This document shows, in pieces, positions 1-6,500 of a stretch of 15,602 nt of DNA. The notes below the pieces were generated by a model, which was not told the DNA's origin, searched no databases, and saw only the letters and a program-made list of their open reading frames with translations. The number at the start of each line of letters is the position of its first letter. Positions within the stretch are counted from its first letter, which is position 1. This stretch comes from Sphingomonadaceae bacterium (GTDB taxonomy: Bacteria; Pseudomonadota; Alphaproteobacteria; Sphingomonadales; Sphingomonadaceae), in NCBI GenBank assembly GCA_016462305.1, contig JAEMTM010000033.1:1-15602 (forward strand). Direction: 5' to 3'. The translations under genes and the position numbers were made by a program.

Positions 1-60
1 GGTGGCAATTTATATCGCCGTTCGCTAGCAGCAACGGCATATATTCTTTGGGAATCACCT

Positions 61-783
61 ATGCGTAAACTGCTCATACTTCTTGCTTTATCATCTGCAC
101 TTTCTGCTTGCGGCAGCTCGCAACTTGGCGGGGTGGGGAGTATGTCCGATATTAAGGTCGTTGACAGTGACGTACTGCCCGAACCGACCCGGGTTGATTT
201 ATTTGAACAAAACAGACCCTATCTCATTGGTCCCTTTGATAAATTAACAATTGATGTCTTCGGCATTGAAGAGTTGAGCAAGCAGGAAGTTCAAACCGAT
301 GCCGGTGGGCGGATATCTTTCCCGCTGGCGGGGATTATCGACGCCGCTGGAAAAACACCCGGTGAGCTGGAAGAGGAAATCGAAGGCCGGCTGCGGGGCC
401 AATATGTCCGCGACCCGCAGGTTACCGTGAATCTGCAAGAAACGGTCAGCCAGGTTATCACCATCGATGGTCAGGTGCGTGAACCGGGATTATATCCTGT
501 CATTGGCAAAATGACGCTGATGCGCGCGGTGGCGGTGGCAAAGGGCACTTCGGAATTTGCCAAGCTGAACGATGTCGTCATTTTCCGAACGGTAAATGGG
601 CAAAAGATGGCGGCGCTTTATAACCTGAAATCCATCCGCCGTGGCGTTTACAATGACCCAGAAGTGTTCGCCAATGATGTTGTCGTTGTCGGTGATTCAC
701 AGGCGCGCAGATTGTTCAAGGATGCGCTGCAGGTCTTGCCTACTCTTTCAACGCCGCTGATCTATTTCTTGCAGAACAATTAA
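61..783 (+). CDS. Polysaccharide biosynthesis/export outer-membrane lipoprotein (Wza/BexD family)
   Basis: Probable outer-membrane export channel subunit for an exopolysaccharide or capsule. The 240-residue protein begins with a lipoprotein signal peptide whose lipobox is L14-S15-A16-C17, so Cys17 should be lipidated. Residues about 53-125 match a Poly_export domain (YLIGPFDKLTIDVFG start, 'DPQVTVNL' end), and about 131-185 form one SLBB domain ('TIDGQVREPGLYPV'). The last 22 residues are a short amphipathic segment that could be the membrane-crossing helix, as in Wza. It is shorter than Wza (about 380 residues) and has one SLBB rather than several, as is common in alphaproteobacterial exopolysaccharide loci. 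The start is fixed by the signal peptide and by a GGGA about 7 bases upstream; no other start codon lies in this frame in the window. The rest of its pathway is presumably upstream. The next gene is convergent. Confidence 0.93.
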   Translation: MRKLLILLALSSALSACGSSQLGGVGSMSDIKVVDSDVLPEPTRVDLFEQNRPYLIGPFDKLTIDVFGIEELSKQEVQTDAGGRISFPLAGIIDAAGKTPGELEEEIEGRLRGQYVRDPQVTVNLQETVSQVITIDGQVREPGLYPVIGKMTLMRAVAVAKGTSEFAKLNDVVIFRTVNGQKMAALYNLKSIRRGVYNDPEVFANDVVVVGDSQARRLFKDALQVLPTLSTPLIYFLQNN

Positions 784-843
784 TGCGCGAAGCAATAGCG
801 TTCTGCATCTGGCCCGTCATATTTGCCAATCTGCCTTAAAAGG

Positions 844-1482
844 TTAATTGTGCCCGGAACGCATGCCTTCGCGTTTCACGATCAATTCCGCACGAGAGGC
901 AACGCCAAGTTTTCGGTATACACTGTTGAGGTGGATTTTAACCGTGCCTTCGGTCAATGTGCATCGATCTGCTATTTGGCGGTTGCGTAATCCTAAGCAC
1001 ACAAGTTCAACAATCTCCATCTCTCTTTTGGTCAAAAGATCATCAGAACGAATGCTCCGGCTTGGTTTATCAACGGAATATTGCAATGCCGGCTCCGTAA
1101 CGCCGCGCTCGAACCACTTGCCGCCGGCTAATATGGTGTTCATGCCATTAATAATGACTTCAGGGTCGCTATCTTTCAAAGCTATGCCTTTGACGCCAAG
1201 ACGCATGGCCTCAATCGTCTGTTCAGGGTCAATGTGAACCGTCAGGAACATAGTTGGAATATGTGGATAGTGAAGGCGCATATGCCGCAAAACCCGAAGT
1301 CCACCACCGCCGTGCATCGTGACATCAAGCATCGCAAGATCTGGTTGCGCAGCATCCAACTTGGCAATCGCCTCATCTACAGTCAGCGCCGTATCAACCG
1401 TGAAGTCGCAGATGTCTTCTAAGTATTGGCTAAAGCCATGTAAGAAGAAAGGATGGTCGTCTACTACAAGAATGCTAGTCAT
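844..1482 (-). CDS. NarL/FixJ-family response regulator (receiver + LuxR-type HTH)
   Basis: DNA-binding response regulator of 212 residues. The receiver domain spans about 3-118 and has every key residue: acidic pair D8-D9, phospho-acceptor D53 ('LAMLDVTMHGG'), T81 and K103 ('ALKDSDP'). A LuxR-type helix-turn-helix spans about 148-207: 'LTKREMEIVELVCLGLRN', then 'LTEGTVKIHLNSVYRKLGV'. It overlaps the upstream kinase gene by 8 bp (1475-1482), so the two are almost certainly cotranscribed and translationally coupled, and the kinase is its cognate partner. The ribosome-binding site is weak (AGAGA just before ATG), as expected for a coupled gene. Its targets are not shown by the sequence. The divergent secretion operon starting at 3568 is the best candidate by position, and the exopolysaccharide gene on the other side is a second possibility. 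Confidence 0.95.
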   Translation of the reverse strand: MTSILVVDDHPFFLHGFSQYLEDICDFTVDTALTVDEAIAKLDAAQPDLAMLDVTMHGGGGLRVLRHMRLHYPHIPTMFLTVHIDPEQTIEAMRLGVKGIALKDSDPEVIINGMNTILAGGKWFERGVTEPALQYSVDKPSRSIRSDDLLTKREMEIVELVCLGLRNRQIADRCTLTEGTVKIHLNSVYRKLGVASRAELIVKREGMRSGHN

Positions 1483-3184
1483 TCTCTATCTGCTGCATGG
1501 GAATACGGATCGATAACAACGTTCCTTTCCCAAGCCCCTCCGCATATGCCTCACCGTTGACGAGTCTTAATCGTTCACGCAGCGAAGCTGATTCCAATGT
1601 TAATTCAGGCTTTTCATATACCTGAGGTCCTTCAAGCGGTTGGCTTAAATCAATAACCGCCATCATGAGCGCATCTTGCTTGAGCGATAGTGCAACTGTC
1701 AAGGATTTGCTTTTGGCGTGGCGGGCGGCATTAGTGATGACCTCACGTAACAAATGCTCGATATTGAACAACGATTCCTTATCGACAGCTATGGCGGGCT
1801 CTTCCGATTTTAATTTTACGTCAATGCCCCATTGCAGCGAAATGGTCCGGACGCAGATATGTATCTGGGACACCAGATTAACGGTATAATCTTCGGGATC
1901 GCTGGGTTCCAAAAAGCCGCGAAGACGCGCTTGTTCCAAGGTTACAATATCAACTGCTTTCCTAAGTTCCAATTCGATTGGATGTTGCGCCACATCCTTA
2001 CGCTTCGTCAGTAGCAACAAACGCATACGCAACGCGGCAAATGTTTGTAAAACTCCGTCGTGCAGATCGCGGCGCGCAACATCGTGCGCATCTGCTATAA
2101 AATTCCGTTGAGCAGTCGCGACTTTCCCTAAATATTCACTCATTTCCGTTACATGGCGACCGACGAACGAAGCCTCTGCCATTAAAACGGCATCAATGTT
2201 GTTGTTGACAGCGCAGATAAATCCGCCCCGCATGTGGTCAATCTGTAGGGGTTGAACCAAGGCTGCTCTGATGTCGGCGCGACGGAGCACATGCGCAATG
2301 CGCTGCTCATTTTCATCAAAGGACCGATAACGCCCGGTATCGGGGCAGATGACGCGGTTAAGCTGCGTGTCAAAAAGATTGTAACCAATCGGTAAGTTGC
2401 GAAGAGCGTTCATCAGCTCTTCGCGCTCTTGCTCCTTCTGCAAAATCGGCAGGTTGCACTGATGATATTGGCCTGTTGCGTGCTGCGACGGTCCCTGCAC
2501 CAGACAGGCAGCTTGTTGCGGCCCAAACAAGAATGCGGATGCATTTGTCCACGCCTGAAGGTCAAACTCAAACGATTTTTCAAGCGAGAGGGTGTGCAGA
2601 GACGAAAATTCAATGCTGAAAAGCTTCAAGCGATACTTTCGGCTGGCCGATATCATAACCATGCCCATCGCAAGGAGCACCGTCAGTTGGGATATGGCGT
2701 CCGATAGCTCCGACAGGGCAATTGTCGACGGTGGGGAAGTTCCGGAAAGTTGTACTGCAAGGGAACTGAGAAGAAACATAAACACCGCAAAAGCAATAGC
2801 AGCCAATAAATGCTTGCCTTTCAGCCCGATTGTCATCGCAATCGCACCAACGCACACAGCAAAGGCCATAACGGCGATTATCGCCATCGCCGTCCCCTGA
2901 AGCAGTATAATGGCACAGATGATCAAAATCGTGTCGCCGGCGACCTGCGCGCGGAGCGCAGTTGGTTGGTGCAGTTGGCGGCCAACAGCGAGCAGTGTCG
3001 TCGCCGCAGTCCATCCAAGAAAAGCATAAAAGTAAAATTGCAGTGCCTTGGTAAAAATTAGCTCAGCCGGAGATACCGATAAAGCCAAAAAAATGAAGCT
3101 GCATAACAATATTCGTGCAACTGGCCATGCCAATAAAATGACGGCAGTAGGTAATCGATTTAGACTTTGACTGGATATTTGCAT
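1475..3184 (-). CDS. Membrane-bound sensor histidine kinase (HisKA_3, NarX/UhpB-like)
   Basis: Sensor kinase of 569 residues. The N-terminal part (about 10-182) has five or six hydrophobic segments (for example 12-36, 44-67, 83-119, 125-145, 164-180), so sensing may occur in or near the inner membrane. Residues about 205-355 look like a cytoplasmic GAF-type domain, which is a weak call. HisKA_3 follows with the phospho-acceptor His375 in 'ARRDLHDGVLQ'. The HATPase domain has an N-box with N485 ('EVITNAARHA') and a C-terminal 'G-K-G-T' (552-555). The G1 box is degenerate: the usual D-N-G-x-G reads D512-L-S-Q-P, keeping the Asp but losing the glycines. The downstream regulator overlaps by 8 bp. 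The start at 3184 lacks a clear Shine-Dalgarno; the upstream bases are AT-rich. The ligand is unknown. Confidence 0.93.
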   Translation of the reverse strand: MQISSQSLNRLPTAVILLAWPVARILLCSFIFLALSVSPAELIFTKALQFYFYAFLGWTAATTLLAVGRQLHQPTALRAQVAGDTILIICAIILLQGTAMAIIAVMAFAVCVGAIAMTIGLKGKHLLAAIAFAVFMFLLSSLAVQLSGTSPPSTIALSELSDAISQLTVLLAMGMVMISASRKYRLKLFSIEFSSLHTLSLEKSFEFDLQAWTNASAFLFGPQQAACLVQGPSQHATGQYHQCNLPILQKEQEREELMNALRNLPIGYNLFDTQLNRVICPDTGRYRSFDENEQRIAHVLRRADIRAALVQPLQIDHMRGGFICAVNNNIDAVLMAEASFVGRHVTEMSEYLGKVATAQRNFIADAHDVARRDLHDGVLQTFAALRMRLLLLTKRKDVAQHPIELELRKAVDIVTLEQARLRGFLEPSDPEDYTVNLVSQIHICVRTISLQWGIDVKLKSEEPAIAVDKESLFNIEHLLREVITNAARHAKSKSLTVALSLKQDALMMAVIDLSQPLEGPQVYEKPELTLESASLRERLRLVNGEAYAEGLGKGTLLSIRIPMQQIEND

Positions 3185-3209
3185 TTTTTGAACTCGTAAA
3201 AACTACAAT

Positions 3210-3243
3210 ATTATAACTTTTAGTATAATACAAGAGTTATAAT
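3210..3243. repeat. Perfect 9-bp inverted repeat (candidate operator)
   Basis: ATTATAACT at 3210-3218 is the exact reverse complement of AGTTATAAT at 3235-3243, with a 16-bp spacer holding a TATAAT (3224-3229). A third related copy, AATTATAAT, lies at 3248-3256 in the same orientation as the right arm, 13 bp further along. The right arm lies where a -35 element for the kinase would be, and the left arm contains its candidate -10. This is a plausible binding site for a dimeric regulator such as the NarL/FixJ-type protein encoded next door. AT-rich DNA produces such repeats by chance more readily than mixed DNA, so the call is moderate. Confidence 0.5.
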
Positions 3244-3355
3244 TTTGAATTATAATGGTTAAAGCTGTTTAACATTCTTGCCAATTTATTCCAGTTAGTG
3301 ATTATTACCCAAATAACGAATCAATTTAACCATTCTAGGGTCGCCCACTGGAATG

Positions 3356-3395
3356 GCAAACCTGACGGTTCGCGTAATCGAGCCCGGGGGTTTGC
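3356..3395 (+). repeat. Inverted repeat in the adhesin leader (7-bp stem)
   Basis: GCAAACC (3356-3362) pairs exactly with GGTTTGC (3389-3395) and encloses 26 bases, with a possible G-U pair next to the stem on the inside. If the adhesin transcript begins in the AT-rich block, this would be a stem-loop in its 5' leader. Function is unknown. Confidence 0.35.
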
Positions 3396-3475
3396 ACCGA
3401 TTAGGATAAGGGCATCATGGCCACCGTTTATGGGTTGAGGACAGGCGTTTGCCTTTGTTCTGGCACAGGATTTTT

Positions 3476-3489
3476 CACAGGTTTCTGTG
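3476..3489 (+). repeat. Short hairpin CACAG-gttt-CTGTG in the adhesin leader
   Basis: A 5-bp stem with a 4-base loop, extendable by two T-G wobble pairs on the outside. It lies about 80 bases before the adhesin start codon and 35 bases before a stronger hairpin. It may contribute to a structured leader, but a 5-bp stem alone is weak evidence. Confidence 0.3.
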
Positions 3490-3523
3490 GGCCAAGCCGT
3501 TCGCCAATGGCCAAGCACGCAAT

Positions 3524-3538
3524 GTGCCCAGCGGGCAC
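3524..3538 (+). repeat. GC-rich hairpin just upstream of the adhesin ribosome-binding site
   Basis: GTGCCC (3524-3529), loop AGC, GGGCAC (3533-3538): a perfect, GC-rich 6-bp stem, extendable by one wobble pair. It ends 18 bases before the AGGA ribosome-binding site (3557-3560). There is no immediate T-run, only TTTT at 3549-3552 after a 10-base gap, so it is a poor terminator. It could shape translation initiation or mRNA stability. Confidence 0.45.
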
Positions 3539-3556
3539 GATAGCAACATTTTGCAT

Positions 3557-3560
3557 AGGA
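3557..3560 (+). promoter_or_regulatory. Ribosome-binding site of the adhesin gene
   Basis: AGGA lies 7 bases before the ATG at 3568. This decides the start: the next in-frame ATG (residue 34, 3667-3669) lies inside the conserved-looking N-terminal module, and no in-frame start upstream has a comparable site. Confidence 0.6.
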
Positions 3561-3567
3561 ACGAACG

Positions 3568-6500
3568 ATGGACTTTAGGAACAGCGACATCGCCAATGGT
3601 TTGGATGTAACCAGCCTGATTGGTGCAGATGCCTCGGCTTCTTTGGAAGGCGCTGCATTGCTCACAATGGCACTTCAATCTGGAAACATCATGCCGTTGA
3701 CGGCGGATGGTCAGCTTGTTTTGCCTGCGGGCGTTGGGCTTGATGACATCAAAGTTGTTGGGCGCGACCTGATTATCCAGATGCCAGATGGCACGCAGAT
3801 GATTGTTCCCGATGGTGCGATTGCTGTGCCGCAGATCGTGGTGGACGGCGTTGCCATTCCGGCGCTTAACTTTGCGGCGCTATTGGCCGGACAAGAACCG
3901 CAGCCAGCGGCTGGGCCGCCGCAAAGCTCAGGCGGCAACTTTGCCGATAATGTGGGCGATATAGGCGATCCATTTGCATTAGGTGATTTATTACCGCCAA
4001 CCCAGTTGGCATTCCCCTCACCCGAAGAGCGCGAAGTGGTTCCAGGGCTTGTTGATCGCGACCCGGATGTCATTATTCAGGACGGCGGTCCGGCAGGGCG
4101 TGATGTCATTGACAATGTCAACGAAACCGGATTGCCCGGAACGCGGGCGAACGGCAATGTCGAAAGCCCCGGCTCGGCTGCTGGCAATGGTTCAGATTCG
4201 ACGACGGGCACAATTTTCGTCACCGCGCCAGACGGCGTCGCGTCCATTACAATCAATGGCGTCGTTGTCACCGGTGCCGCAGGACAGCAGATCACAACGC
4301 CGTTTGGCGTTATGACGCTGAACGCGCTTAGCGGTGATCAGATTGGCTACACTTATCGTCTTTTGGACAACACTTCAGGCGATACGACGGCCGATGTGTT
4401 TTTGGTAAGCCTTTCCGACTCAGATGGCGACGTTGCTACAGCGCGTTTGACCATCAATATTGCGGACGATGTCCCAACAGCGCGTAATGACATAGATAGC
4501 CTGACAAGTGGTACATTCGGACCAGAGCTTGGCAATGTTCTGACTGGTGCGGGCACAATCAGCGGGTTGGCAGGGGCCGATACGCCAGGTGCCGACGGCG
4601 CAGCAATTTCCGGGTTCCGTGCGGGTGCATCAGGCAGCTTTGCCGCCATTGATAGCAGTATTTCCGGACAATATGGCACGCTCACGCTCGGCGCGAACGG
4701 CAGCTATAACTATGTGCGCAATGTTAACACGCCGGGCGGTGTTGCCGATGTGTTCACCTATCAACTCACCGATGCCGATGGCGATGCCTCGACAGCCACG
4801 CTGACCATAAACATCGACGACGCGCCAAACCGCATTCCAGATATTGGCGATGGCACGATTGTACGTGAGCCAGGTTTGCCAGCCCGCGACAGTGAGCCAT
4901 CGGGCTCGCAATTTGACGGCAACGCGGAAGCCAATGGCGGGACAATCACGTTCAATTCGCCGGACGGCGTTGGCAATGTGACCGTCGCGGGGGCTGTCCT
5001 AACGCCCGGTGCTTTACCGCAGTTAGTTAGTTCAAACGCCACTGGTTCGTTGCTTGTCACTGGCTATACTTATGATCCGGTGACGGGCATTGGCAGCATT
5101 ACGTATGTTTATACGCTGAACGATAATACGCTTAACACAAATGGTGAAACGCTCAATTTTTCCGTTGTGGTTACCGACCTTGATGGTGATGTAGCAAGCG
5201 ACAGCCTGATCATAAAAATCGTTGATGATGCGCCACTTGCCGCCAATGACAGCGGAACGCAGCAAAGCGAAAATGCGCCCGTTTCTATTGACGCTTTCGT
5301 GAACGATACGCCTGGTGCCGACGGCGTTAACCTTGCCACCGGCGTGACAGTCGTGGCTGGATCGCTAACGGGCGCAGGGGCGCTTGCTTATGGCAATGAA
5401 GGTGTTTTCACCTACACGCCCGCGCCGGGCGAAGAAGGCGTGGTTTCATTCCAATATATAATCACCGATGGCGACGGCGACACATCCACCGCCACCGTCA
5501 CGATTTCACTGCTTGAGGATTCGCTTTCAAGCGTCGAAGTTCGCGGCGAAAATGTGGTATCGGAGGCTGGCCTTCCTTCTGGATCGGACGCAGCTTCAAA
5601 TAGCGAAACCACAGACGGCACAATCGCAATTGTGACGGGCGGCGACGCGTTGGCGTCACTTGTCATCAACAACGTAAACGTCACCGCTGGCGGAACTGTC
5701 ACAGGCGCTTCGGGCATATTGGCTATATCGGTATCACAAGGCGTGTATAGCTACCGCTACACGTTGACCGATACTACATCGGGCGATGCGACCAATGATA
5801 GCTTCAACGTCATAGTCACGGACAGTGACGGTGATAGCGCCAATGATACCCTCCTTATCGCGATTCAGGACGATGTGCCCACCGCACGCGCCGACATCGA
5901 CAATGTTACGGAGGGTGGTTCTGCGACCGGCAATGTTCTGACCGGCGTGGATACGACCAGCGGTGTTGCGGGTGCCGACACTGCGGGTGCGGATGGCTTT
6001 ACAGCAGGCGGCGGCGTAGTTGGTGTGCGTGCAGCCGGGGGCGATACGACCACGGCGGTTTTAGCCGGTACTGGATCGGCCATTGCTGGCCTTTATGGGT
6101 CGCTCACTCTTGGTGCGAATGGCAGCTACAATTATGTGTCGACCGCTAATGCTGTAACCTCGAACCTGCCTGATGTGTTTGTGTATACAGTGCGGGATGC
6201 CGATGGTGATCTGTCGACCACCACATTGACGCTTAATGTGGCCAATGTGACGGTGACTGCGACTGACACCGATGCGCTGGTGAACGAGGCGGGTCTGGCA
6301 GTTGGCAGCAATCCGTCTGCGACGAGCGAAGTGTTCAACGGTGCGATTACGCCCGCAGGCGGGGTAGGTGGTTACACTTACACGCTGACCACGCCAACAA
6401 ATGGCACATATGGCAATTTGGTGCTGAACGCGAACGGAACATATCGTTACACGCTGACATCGCCGTTCGACACCAGCCCGGATGCCAACAACAGCACAAA

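Larger units (their letters stand above)
3185..3567. promoter_or_regulatory. Divergent intergenic regulatory region between the kinase and adhesin operons
   Basis: This 383-bp gap separates two oppositely transcribed operons, so promoters for both should lie here. About 3185-3335 is strongly AT-rich. It carries perfect TATAAT hexamers on the + strand at 3224-3229 and 3251-3256, and one on the - strand at 3215-3210, which would put a kinase transcript start about 20 bases before its ATG. None has a convincing -35 hexamer at 16-18 bp, which suggests activator-dependent promoters. About 3340-3567 is GC-richer, holds several short inverted repeats and no convincing gene. If the adhesin operon starts near 3263, its mRNA would have an untranslated leader of about 300 bases. 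The hexamers are seen; promoter assignment is inference. Confidence 0.6.

Noticed and set aside
1..60. Possible tail of an upstream gene ending at TAG 26-28 (frame reading VAIYIAVR)
   Set aside because: Eight codons are too few to support a gene call. Two other frames are also open here.
784..843. Possible bidirectional terminator between the convergent genes
   Set aside because: Only weak 4-bp pairings can be drawn and there is no T-run on either strand.
2610..3014. Long reverse-strand reading frame inside the kinase gene, and similar long frames opposite the hydrolase (13529-14086), the exporter (11690-12127) and the HlyD gene (14202-14976)
   Set aside because: They overlap confidently identified genes, have no domain-like sequence or ribosome-binding sites, and are rich in the Arg, Cys and His typical of antisense or out-of-frame translation.
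3355..3400. GGCAAACC resembling the start of a GEMM-type c-di-GMP riboswitch
   Set aside because: The other conserved GEMM elements, including the second GCAAAGCC-like block and its stem, cannot be found. The similarity is limited to one short stretch.
3461..3476. TGGCAC followed by a T-rich stretch, resembling a sigma-54 promoter
   Set aside because: The -24 half fits, but the -12 half reads TTTTC where the GC of TTGCA is essential. No sigma-54 activator domain is encoded by the neighbouring regulator.
3524..3552. Hairpin followed by TTTT as a rho-independent terminator
   Set aside because: The T-run is only four bases and begins 10 bases after the stem. The element sits just upstream of a strong gene start on the same strand.
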